Of a stretch of DNA of 64,000 bases, positions 12,559-23,212 are shown one piece after another. This stretch comes from Impatiens glandulifera (lineage: Eukaryota; Streptophyta; Magnoliopsida; Ericales; Balsaminaceae): positions 34,259,133 through 34,323,132 of the forward strand of contig NC_061863.1 in assembly GCF_907164915.1 (NCBI RefSeq). The letters are read 5' to 3'. The translations under genes were made by a program, and so were the position numbers. The notes beneath the pieces are model-generated. The model had not been told where the DNA came from. It worked only from the letters and a program-made list of their open reading frames with translations, and ran no database searches. Position 1 is the first letter of the stretch; every line of letters starts with the position of its first letter.

Positions 12559-12895
12559 CTGGAGAGGGTGAGCCGTTGTACTCCGATGCCTTTTATATCT
12601 AAAGTGTAGCAACGGTCAAAACTTTTTCATAGATATGTGTCAGATTTTCGTTATATGTATGCCTAATGTACGGGATTGTACGTATGAATATATTCATTGG
12701 ATTGTGGCATACGGGATGGTAGTGCGCGAAATATTCATTAGAATGTGGTGTACTGAAAGTACAATGCGAGATAGTGGAATAATAGTGTTCGTGGAAGTTG
12801 AACATTTGGCGTATTAAGATGACTTTGTAGACTATTGATAATGAACACTACTGTTTGTTATGTTGTTTGTTATGCTGATGAGATATGCAGATAAG
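12559..12895. other. intergenic DNA, nothing recognised
   Basis: No supported gene; overlapping short ORFs on both strands only. Confidence 0.4.
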
Positions 12896-13305
12896 CAAGC
12901 GCTTCTTCAGACGGCTGCGGAAGCAAGACTGCTACTCGCGCTTCTTCAAACGGTTGTTGAAGTAAGGCGTCTGCTCATGCTTCTTCAGACTACTACTGAA
13001 GCAAGGCGTCTGCTTGCGCAACTTCAGTCTGCTGCTAAAACAAGGCACCTTCTCACGTTTCTTCAGATTGCTGCTGAAGATAGACGTCTGCTCGCGCTTC
13101 TTCAGACTTCTACTGAAAGAAGACGTCTGCTTGCGCTTCTTCAGACTGTTGTTGAAGGAAGACTTCAGCTCGCACTTCTTTAGACTGCTACTGAAGAGAG
13201 ATGTCTGGTCGCGCTTCCTCAACACTACTATTGAAGAAAGACGTTTGCTCGCACTTCTTTAGACTGCTGCAGAAGAAAGACGTCTGCTCGCGCTTCTTGA
13301 GCTGT
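12896..13305. repeat. 39-bp minisatellite, about ten copies
   Basis: The unit is 'cttcttcagactgctgctga…gacgtctgctcgcg'-like, 39 bp long with scattered changes. Because 39 is a multiple of three, several frames stay open on both strands as Leu/Gln/Arg-rich 13-residue repeats. There is no start context or flanking gene structure, so this is treated as a repeat and not as a protein gene. Confidence 0.85.
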
Positions 13306-13555
13306 ACCTGCGCATTAAACATGTTCACAACTTAATTTTATTAACTTATGAATACATCATTATAACTATGTCGTATTGTTTAAACTTATTTTTATTCGCC
13401 TAAGTTAATTTTAATCAATTAAAACATATTTCTTATTTCAATTTAATTAATTATTTCTCTTTTAATTAATTTTTAATTTTTTTATTTAACTTAATCTAAC
13501 TACATCTAACATTGAAAAATGTATATGGTTCATCCAACATAACAAATACATCTAT
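13306..13555. other. AT-rich spacer
   Basis: Low-complexity AT-rich DNA. Nothing recognised. Confidence 0.4.
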
Positions 13556-13664
13556 GTCATCCGGTATTGATGAGTGCATCTGAGCTATCCGACATCGACG
13601 AGTTTGTCTGGGATATCCGACATTGAAGAGTGTATCTGGACCATCCGGCATCGACGAGTGCATT
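13556..13664. repeat. ~28-bp minisatellite, left half (split by the CACTA element)
   Basis: Units resemble 'catccgacatcgacgagtgcatctg'. The array resumes at 37974-38065 in a more diverged form, so the CACTA transposon inserted within or at the edge of this array. Confidence 0.6.
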
Positions 13665-13677
13665 CACTACAAAAAAA
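13665..13677 (+). repeat. CACTA left terminal inverted repeat
   Basis: CACTACAAAAAAA, matching the reverse complement of the right end at 37958-37970. Confidence 0.9.
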
Positions 13678-14779
13678 TTGTCAAATCGCAACGTATAGCT
13701 GCAACATTTTGTTTTTTATGCAAATCTTGAAGAACTGCAATACACATTCCAATAAAATATGAAATATTGCAAATCTTTCAACTATATTTTCAACGAAAAC
13801 GTATTTTTACGGAAAATATAATCTGGAAAGAATTTAATGCAAAATATATTACTAGAAATGAAAAAATCTAATATTTTTTCTAAAATCATATTAATATATC
13901 CTTGCAACTAAACTAGTAATAAGGAAGCCACATAATAATGTTGATAATAATACTAACATATATTTACGTTAGTGTTTGCAAAATCTTTTGCAATAAAAAT
14001 TATTTCCATTAACTATTGTAACAAATACTATATAAATAAGGCTATGATTATTGCAAATTAAAGTCGCAAGTAGCTGAGATAATATTGATAAGCAAATCAT
14101 AAACATTGCATTAACACAAATAAATAATATATTCGCAACTAATACTTCAATTCTATTATAACATATTACTGCAAACTATATTACAATTTTATATAATAGT
14201 TTTGTAAATATTTTTCGAAATATTCGTAATAATATAGAATTAAGTTATTAATTAATTATTATATATAACCTTTTCGCAACCAGTTCTGCAATAGTATGAA
14301 ATGTTATTATTGCAAACTATATTGCATATATATATTTATTAGTTTTGAAACTTTTGTTTTACAGATTTGTAATATGCCAGCAATACGTTTTGCAATATAT
14401 TATATTTAATAATTTTGAAATTATTTTTAGTAATCTATTTCCAGTAGGTTTCGCATTAAACATTATAAATAATCTGTTAGCATTAAAATGTGCATTAATT
14501 TATATGAATTTTCACATGAAATATAATTTTCAAAATATTAATAAATATTCAATGCAAGGTTTGTTGCGAGTCTTAATAAATTTAGTCTCCTTGGTTCCCG
14601 TTTCACCATCAATTCGGCCAACCATATCTTTTTTTCAACTTCACACGCCATCATTAATACTTCTTCATCATTTCATCTTCTCCATCTCCCAATTTCTTCA
14701 ACATATTTCCATAACTTTATCAAAAAATCTATTCAACCCATTTCTCTCTCTAAACCTTTTTTTCTTTCTTCATTTCATT
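13678..14779 (+). promoter_or_regulatory. CACTA left subterminal region
   Basis: AT-rich DNA dense in TGCAA/TTGCA words (such as gcaaatc, attgcaaat) in both orientations. By analogy with En/Spm these would be subterminal binding sites for the TNPA-type protein. A pyrimidine-rich stretch at about 14640-14779 looks like the leader of the small ORF that follows. Confidence 0.55.
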
Positions 14780-15073
14780 ATGGTTTCAAACAAGACAAAC
14801 TCATCCACTCCTTGCTCAGATGAGACAGAAACAATACCGGTCCCAACCACAAATACCGAATCTCCAACCGAGTTGGAGGCTACTCAATTGCTGTTTGGTG
14901 AAGCATTCGAAATAATCTATATACTTCACTCTGAAATTGAAAGACACACCACCACCGGATCGAACGAGAAAAAGACATTGGAAAGGGAGATGAGTTTATT
15001 GATGGCTAATATTGACAGTTTTATCAAAGAAACGGTCGGAGTCTTCGAAGGGATGAATAAAAAGATAATGTAA
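14780..15073 (+). CDS. small acidic/helical ORF in the CACTA 5' region (97 aa)
   Basis: An ATG at 14780 follows a ~140-bp pyrimidine-rich leader. The product starts with a Ser/Thr/Pro-rich stretch (MVSNKTNSSTP…), followed by a helical, charged segment with an EIIYILHSEIERH patch. The frame is open further upstream to 14345 but that part looks non-coding, so the ATG after the leader is preferred. A possible continuation lies after a 'ttacttcag' acceptor near 15157. No family is recognised. It may be a CACTA accessory exon or a captured host fragment. Confidence 0.4.
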   Translation: MVSNKTNSSTPCSDETETIPVPTTNTESPTELEATQLLFGEAFEIIYILHSEIERHTTTGSNEKKTLEREMSLLMANIDSFIKETVGVFEGMNKKIM

Positions 15074-15563
15074 CAATATACTATTTATATATTGATATGT
15101 TTTACCCCTTATGGTTTTAATTTGTTTATTATAATACTAGGTTAATGATTTACTTCAGATACAAAGTGACTTAATCAACATTGTGGTGCAAGGCAAAAAT
15201 CCGAAGACAAAAGGAGAAGTATTTAATTTATAAACTTTTACTTTTTGTCAATGGTTTGTATTAACATTTTGAACAATGGTTTTTGGTTTTTTTTGTTTTA
15301 TGAATAATTTTGAACAATGGTTTGGTTATTTTGTTTTATGAATGTTATGAATTTTTTGGTTATGAATGGTTTGGTTATGAATCGTTTAGTTATGATTATG
15401 AATGATTTTTGGTTATATGATATTTGGTTTTTATAAACTTTGCACTTTTTTATGACATATTTTATCTCAAAAGTTTTGGACTGCATTCAACGCGGCACAT
15501 TAACCAATCTGGCATGGTCATCAAAGTGAGAGTTAACTATCTGCTACGGTAAAACAACTTAAC
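15074..15563 (+). other. spacer before the transposase
   Basis: AT-rich with T-rich imperfect repeats (tttggttatgaatg) at 15290-15420. The N-terminal zinc-finger part usual in tnp2 transposases is not found here, so it seems to have been lost or decayed. Confidence 0.4.
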
Positions 15564-18500
15564 ATGAAATCCGAGAATAATTTTTCTGAGTGTGCTATAA
15601 ATCAAAATCTGGACTACATTAGGTCAATGTTACCAGAAAATAATTGTATGCCGGATAGTTTTTATAGCATGAAGAAATTGGTTGAAGATTTGGGTTTACC
15701 CGTGATTAGAATCGATGTATGTAGTGATGGTTGCATGCTTTATTGGGGAGTAGATATTGATAAACAATCATGCAGGTTTTGTAATCTTTCTAGATTCAAA
15801 GACAATTCTCGTAAGACGAAGCCCCATAAACAACTATTTTATTTACCACTTGCTCCTATGTTGCAAAGATTGTACGCATCGAATATGACCGCCGCTCACA
15901 TGACATGGCATGGTGGTCATGTTAACAAACTTGGGATCATGTGTCATCCTTCTAACGGAGAGGCTTTGAAGAGGTTTGATCATCATTATCCAATATTTGC
16001 ACTCGAGCAAAGAAATGTTCGACTTGGCCTTTGTTCAGATGGATTTGCTCCTTTCGGACAGTTTGGAAAATCATATTCATGCTGGCCAGTAATTCTAACA
16101 CCCTACAATCTACCACCGGGTATGTGCATGAAGTCACCGTATATGTTTATTTCACTAATTATTCCAGGACCAAAAAGTCCACAAAGAAATATTGATATTT
16201 TTCTTCAACCATTGATAGAAGAGTTACAAATGCTGTGGAATGTTGGTGTTCCTACCTATGATGTTTCCCGGGATGAAACATTTAACATGAAGGCAATGTT
16301 GTTGTGGACTATTAGTGATTTTCCTGCTTATAGAATGTTGTCGGGTTGGAGTACTCATGGACTTGATGGTTGTCCAATATGTATGAAAACATCCAAATCT
16401 TTTCGATTAAAATATGGCCAGAAGGCTTGTTATTTTGATTGTCATAGACAATTTTTGCCGTCGGATCATCCTTACAGAAATGAAAGACCGGGTGGAAAAA
16501 ACTCTTCATCCCCATATAAAAGATGGAAATGAAATATGGTCTGAATTTTCACATTACAAGCTTGCAAGTGAATCTCCCAACGATTATCCTCATGGATTTA
16601 GTGATCATCACAAGTGGACTAAGAGAAGTATCTTCTGGGAGCTTCCGTATTGGTCAAAACTTCTAATTCGACACAACTTGGATTTTATGCATATTGAAAA
16701 GAATGTGTTTGAAAATATTATAAATACCATTATGAATGTGAAGGCTAAGACGAATGACAACCTTAACGCTAGGAAGAATATGTTTCTTGTTTGCAATCGT
16801 CTAGAGCTACATGTTGATCTTGATACATTGTCTCGTAAGCCTAAGAAGGCTTCTTATACTTTGACGAGGGAAGAAAATATCTTAATTTGTAAATGGCTGA
16901 AGACGTTGAAATTCCCAGATGGTTATGTTTCCAATTTGTCAAGATGTGTTGACACAACCGAATCTAGGTTGATCGGATTCAAAAGTCATGATTGTCATGT
17001 TTTTTTAGAAATGTTATTGCCAATTACATTCTGGAAAATATTACCTAAATTCGTTTAGGGTACCTTGACTGATTTAAGTAATTTCATGCATGACCTTAAT
17101 TGTTCGACATTGAGCCAAGACAAAGAGGATAACTTACAAGCTCAATTTCCAGTAATTGTATGCAACCTAGAGAAGATTTTTCCACCATCTTATTTTGATT
17201 CAATGGAACATCTTTTGATACATTTACCATATGAAGCAAAAATAGGAGGTCCAGTACAATACAGATGGATGTATCCCTTCGAGAGTTATGTACATACATA
17301 TTTTGTATTATCTTTATACAAAATAAATAATGATACTTCATAATTTGTACCCTTTTTAATTTAGGTTTCTAAAGAGTGTAAAGAATAAGATGAAAAGCAA
17401 GGCTAGAATTGAAACATCTATATGCAATGCCTATATTCTTGAAGAAATATCAACATTTGCTTCGTATTATTTTGAATCGAATGTAAATTGCAAACATAGA
17501 CAACCTCAAAGGAACACGGAAGGGTCATTGAACAAAAATCAACAACCAATTTCTGTTTTCAATTACCTAGGACGTGGAAATGGTGGTTCAAAGATATTCA
17601 TGACCAGCAAAGAAACATTAGTAGATCACACATATGTCCTACTAAATTGTTCATAGGTTGATCCATATTATAGGTATTGAACGATCATATCATAATTATT
17701 TATTTTGAATTTGATAACTTACTTTATTTTATTATTTAAGGACATTTTGTGGTATGAATGCTGAAGTAAATCCTAATGAAACGGATTGTCAATTCTCATC
17801 ATGCTTCCGGTCAAAGGTGATTTCAATATTCATTATGACTAAAGTTGTCAAGTCTCATTTTGGTTCCGATCTAAACATTATAATAATTCACTTTGAAGGT
17901 TTTACAAGAACAAAGAAGGGATCAGCTTGACAAAGAATTAACATATTTCATATCATTTGGTCCAAAGACTCCAGCATCTAGATATTCAACGTATTTCTTT
18001 AATGGATATGTGTGGAGAGCTGGTGATTTTGGATCTAATAAATCAACCATGAATAGTGGTATTTGCGTTCATGCAAATGATTCTGATTACTATGGACTTT
18101 TGGAGGAGATTATTGAATTAGAATACTATGGTCCATGTTTACATGTGGTTCTATTTAAATGTTTTTGGTTTGATCCTATTAGAGGTACTAGAGTTAATGA
18201 AACATATAGATTGATTGACGTGAACATGAGACATATATATACTAAGTACGACCCATTTGTTCTTGCTCAACTAGCTATACAAGTTTACTATTCGAACTAT
18301 CCAACCACAACGAATGATCGTGATTCTGGATGGATGGCCGTTTGCAAAACAAAAGTAAGAGAAAATATAGAGAAAATATGGACAAATGAAGTGGTGTATC
18401 AACAAGAGTATCCTACCATAGAATTATATATTGCCCTTCATATTCCCTTACATGATGTGAACGATTTGAGTGATCCCAATGTTATTCATGGTGAGTTAGA

Positions 18501-18636
18501 TGGATTTGATGAAACTGAATTGATTGAAAGTGCTTCGGAGGAAAGTGATCATCTACAAACCGATTCGAATAATAGTACAAATGGAGATGATGAAGATTTA
18601 GAAGGGGAAGAACAATCAGGAGATGATATATTTTGA
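15564..18636 (+). pseudogene. CACTA TNPD/tnp2-type transposase, disrupted
   Basis: The first block (15564-16500) carries the Transposase_21 landmarks in order: an LPENN..P.S…LGLPV motif, a Cys-rich DGC…CRFC pair, a YLPLAPMLQRLYAS segment, H-P-S-x-G-E-A, RNVRLGLCSDGFAPFG, PYNLPP and LSGWSTHG..CP.C. A frameshift near 16490 moves the reading into a block ending at 17058 (FMHIEKNVFENI), where an in-frame stop falls. DUF4218-like sequence follows (17065-17656), split by an apparent intron near 17290-17364. A DUF4216-like C-terminus lies at 17893-18636 (YYGLLEEIIELEYYG, PFVLAQLAIQVYY) with an acidic tail. The N-terminal zinc-finger region is missing. In intact relatives the protein cuts and rejoins the CACTA ends. 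This copy looks dead. Confidence 0.88.
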
Positions 18637-18781
18637 TTTTGTTGTTTGAAATGTTAATGCTGATTTAATTACAGATGATTTTTCTTAATATGTTTTGTTA
18701 AATTCTTCAATATTCTCATTATATGAAATGAAAACTAGTATTTTAACATCGCAGGTTTTGTTGTTCGCAAATAAGAAGAAT

Positions 18782-19310
18782 AATTACTAAAAATTACATT
18801 GAATCTGCATTAAAAATGGCATTGTCCATCAATATGCAATTCAACGCTAAATGAAAATTAATACATTCATAGTTGCTATCTTAATATGCATTTCTTATCC
18901 GAGAGCTGAAAAATAATTACCAAATATGCCATTGGATCTGCATTAAAAATGACATTGTCCTTCAATATATATTATTGTCAAAACTATTGCAGTTCTGCGC
19001 TAAATGGAAATTAATGCATAGATAGTTGCTATCTAAATATGCACTTTTTACCCGAGAGCTAAAAATTAATTACCAAATATGCCATTGGATCTGCATTAAA
19101 AATGGCATTGGCCTTCAATGTATATTATTGTTAAAACTATTGTAGTTCTGCGCTAAATGGAAATTAATGCATAGATAGTTGTTATCTAAATATGCATTTT
19201 TTACCCGAGAGTTAAAAAATAATTACCAAATATGCCATTGGATCTGCATTAAAAACGGCATTGCCTTTCAATATATATTATTGCCAAAACTATTGCAGTT
19301 CAGTGATATA
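18782..19310. repeat. 153-bp tandem repeat between the two CACTA genes
   Basis: The word 'aattaccaaatatgcc' recurs at 18915, 19068 and 19221, exactly 153 bp apart. A shorter diverged copy begins near 18782. Units contain ATGCA and TTGCA words. The array sits just upstream of the TNPA-like gene's leader and may act as its promoter or as an internal binding array. Confidence 0.75.
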
Positions 19311-20993
19311 TTCCACTTTAGTGCATTGGTAGTTGCAGAACTCTTTAGTCCAAAATTAATCCGCAATATGTATTGTTTAATGCAAAGATTATTGCGGATA
19401 CCTACAGTAGAAATTTTTTAATCTACCGCGTAAATATTAATTTTGCGCCAAAACAGCCCCAAACGCCAAACACACCCTCCCATTCTATCATTTCTCTCAT
19501 TCCATTCTCTCTCTACAAACACTCTGTAAACCCTCTCCCACACAATAAACCCTAACTTCCCCAAATTGAAGCCAAACTCCGCCGCCTACCCTCGCCGCCT
19601 CTCCTCGTCGCCTATCCAAACCCGCTCCTCCTATCGTCGTCTCTTCAAACCCTAGCCTACATTAGCCTCCCAAATCCCATTCTCTAATACCCGATTCTCC
19701 ATCTTCAAGGTAACTGTACTTCATTGGATATTTTTCAACAAGTGTCTTCTCCATCTCCAAGGTAACTATTCTTATTTTCCCTAATGGTAACTGTACTTCA
19801 TTGGATGTTTTTCTTAATTTCGTTTTCCCTAATGGTTACTGTACTTCATTGGATGTCTTTATTTCTTGTTGTCTATTGCTGTTTATTGTTGTCTATTATT
19901 GAGTTATTTTGTTGATTTAATATGTGTTTTATATTTATGTAGCTTTAATGTCTAACTCTAATAGATGATACATGTTTCTGTATACTTTTCTAAATGAGCT
20001 AGTAACCATGGTTGGACTTGGAGCAACAAATTTCTCATAGAGATTACTATGTTGTATATTCTTATTGTAATTTATTATGACTTCTATATTGATTGTTTTC
20101 CCTAATGGTTGGCTGTTTTCCCAATTTCATTTTCTTTAATAGTTTTTTCTAATGTTTGATTGTCTTGCTGTCTATTGAGGTGTCTTAGGAGGTTTGTATT
20201 GAGCATGCATTCTAAAATGTGTTTAATGTCTTCATGTCTTGCTATTGAGCTGTCTTAAAAGTTTTGTTACATTTGTGTATGAACCAAGTTATGTTACATT
20301 TGTGTATGAACCAAGTTCTGTTCAAGTCTAATATGATGCTGCAATGCAAATAACTTATAAATGTGATTTGAAATATGATGATTATTGCTTATTTGAAATA
20401 TGCTGCAATTCAAATAGCTTATAATAGATATTGTTTATAGTTCAAGTCTAATATGATGCTCTTAGGTTATCTATTTGTGTTGACATGTTAGTTAGTATAG
20501 AATTAAGTTATAGTTTAAGGTTGTTTGAATATCTTATTTAACTTTTAAAACAGCAGTTTCTTCAACTTTGAGTTCTAATTGCTTTTGTATTTCATATTGG
20601 TTGAACAGGGTATCTTACAATATGAGTAGACAAAAATCTCAAAGAAAACGGGATCTAACTGAATCTGAATATACAGAATCTGACGGGGTATGATTTGGTT
20701 GATAAAGTTATAGTTTGGTTAATAATATTATTTATGTGTTTACGAAGCTTATTACTTGTTTTAAGATGTACGTGAATATGAAATTGGTGATAGAAAAACA
20801 AAAAAGGACAAAGAGGCTCCAAATACGAAAGCTTCAACTTTTAAACGTACCAAAATGGTAATATCCCCCAAACAAAATAACCCTCTTCAAGACGAACAAC
20901 CCCAAAACAACCACCCCCAACTGCAGCCAAAAAACCGTCTCCTAAAAAGAAGGCATTACCCCCAAACAAGCTTTACCCCCTAAACAACTCGTA

Positions 20994-21006
20994 CCCCCCC
21001 CCCCCC
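20994..21006. repeat. 13-C homopolymer in the TNPA-like gene
   Basis: A run of 13 cytosines in a Pro/Lys-rich coding segment. It is a likely slippage or sequencing-error site, so the reading frame across it is uncertain. Confidence 0.8.
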
Positions 21007-21837
21007 AAGAACCCTTACTCCCAAACGACATGTAACCCCATAAAAAGCACAACTGACTTCAACTCAAAAACCCCAAAACCAAAAATCCAACCAAAATAAG
21101 AAGTCTACTCCAAAGAAATTGCCTTTAACTTTAGTTCAACAAAATCTTCAATTAATCCCTTCTGAAGGATTAGAAACTCAACCTGACACAACATATGTTG
21201 TGGTCAATCGTGCCCTCATCCTCGACAATACATACCCAACACAGCCATCCTCAAATATTGAAATGGAAGATGAGGATGAAAAAGATTCAAGGGAGGATGT
21301 AGACCTAGATGATCTTTCCAAATCATCAAAGACCTACATAGAAATTGTTGGAGAGAAGTAAGTTTATTCATTTAAGTTATGTGTATATTGTACTTTAGAT
21401 ATATAAAATGACTTCATTTTTAACCCTAGTATGTTTTTGCAGCTTTTATCCGGATATTTTGAAAGACATACATAGGATAATTACGGGTTATTGGAGAGGG
21501 CCATACTTGAATTGGAATCAAGTTCCCGAAGACATTAAGAACGTTTGGTGGGAACAATTCACGGTATGTTTTGTTGTATTACTGTTATTAATTTTCATTG
21601 TTTTAAGGCTTTAACAAATTTATATAACTTGTTGTATGAGACATTTGAGTGGGATCCCATTAAGGAGGCAGACGTGAATAAACTTTTTAAGAGGAAGGGT
21701 AGTGCCAAGATAAGAAATTTTGTTATTAGGGCAAAATCTGGTATGAAAAAACCTCCCACATGTTACCCTTGAAGACTAGAACGAAATGAAAACCAGATTT
21801 GATGAGCCAAAGTATTATCAGAAGTGCACAAAGACCA

Positions 21838-23170
21838 TGATAGAAAAATTAAGTAAGTTAATTTTCTTAAAACCGGCCACACATTACAATTTTTGAATAT
21901 TTATTCTAAATAATCAAAAAGGGAGAAATTGATAGAAAAATTAAGTAGATTAATTTTTGAACCGGCCAAATAAACTAAACAGAGATTAATCTTCATGTGC
22001 AGGTACTTAACAAACCGGAACCGGTTGAGGCATCAAAAACCGGTTGCCACTACTTCAAAGAAACCAGCCTCAAGTGATCAAGTTAAAAGATCACAGGAAC
22101 CGACCTCACTTTCTCAAAGCAACCGGTTAACGAAGAACAAAAGATTACACTCCAACCGGATCATAATGCACAAGACACAGAAACCGGACAGTACAGATCA
22201 AAAGTCAGAAGATTCAAATCTCAAGAGTGACGTACCATGACGGAAGAAACGTGTCTTGAAAGAATAAAAGAAGATCAGATCCGATCAGAAGCATGCGAGG
22301 AAAGCAATGATGTTTTGCTGATCCGATGCTGACAGCCGGAAGCGGATGCTTAACACGTGTATCAATCTGAAAACCGGCGATGTCATCATATGCTCAGAGT
22401 CACCTGCATGAATGCCAGGTGTTGAGGAAGTTGAAGCGTGCAAGCAACCTTTCTGCAAATAGGCGTGCCAATGATCAACCAATCCGCAAGAGAGAGAAGA
22501 AAGTAACCGTTGGCTACTTTCAGCTATAAAAGGAAGACGGATCGTCTTCATTAAATGCAAGTGACGGATTACGAAAACAAATCATCAAAGCATTAAATTC
22601 TAGAGAGATAAAGTGTTATATTCCAAAAACCGGTGTGTTCAAAACCGGAAGTTCTTTGTGTGCGTTTTTGTTGAGTTGTTGTATTACATCAAAGTGTGAG
22701 TTTGGTGTAACCGGCGAGTAGCGAAGTTGGGCTCGACCGGAAGTGTAATTGTAACTCTAAAGAGTTAGTGGAGATCCTTCTCATAACCTGAGAAGAAGGG
22801 GTGACGTAGGAGGGTTTGCTCCGAACATCCATAAACAAATCCCTTGTCTTGTGCTCTTTCATTCGCTTTCATTTCCTGCTTTCTTAACGTAAACCGCAAA
22901 CTAATCATACTTCCAAAACCGGTCACTCACCTCCATTAAACCGACTCCTTCCTAGAACATCATCTAAAAGTCGCATTCGTTGCTTCAACCTGAAACAGAC
23001 ATTTCCGCCCTTGAACCCGGTTCAAGAGTCTATGACAGGTTGTGCAGTGCTGAGAAAGGTTTTAGTCTCTAACCGGACTATCACCAAAGAGTTGTGTGTG
23101 TTGTAAGCGGCCACCCTTACCTGAAACCGGAAAACACCCCGGTCCTCCAAGGGTGTCCCCGATCCTAATA
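21838..23170 (+). mobile_element. element B 5' LTR (1333 bp)
   Basis: It starts TGATAGAAAAATTAAG and ends CCTAATA (3' copy CCTAACA). The first 92 bp is a tandem unit that carries its own copy of the polypurine tract. A TATA box (TATAAAA) lies at 22525-22531, so transcription would start roughly 30 bp downstream. The conserved hairpin (CCTTCTC…GAGAAGG) and GTGACGTAGGAG…CTCCGAACATCCATAAA block lie at about 22773-22835. A second hairpin (CTTGAAC…GTTCAAG) lies near 23012-23030. Confidence 0.93.
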
Positions 23171-23172
23171 GG

Positions 23173-23184
23173 TGGTATCAGAGC
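23173..23184 (+). other. element B primer-binding site
   Basis: A perfect TGGTATCAGAGC two bases inside the 5' LTR, complementary to the 3' end of initiator-Met tRNA. It primes minus-strand DNA synthesis. Confidence 0.93.
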
Positions 23185-23212
23185 GAGGTTCTTAGCACTC
23201 AAGCAACCAAAG

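Noticed and set aside
12860..13262. Leu-rich ORFs on both strands of 12860-13262
   Set aside because: A 39-bp tandem repeat keeps all frames open; this is not evidence of a gene.
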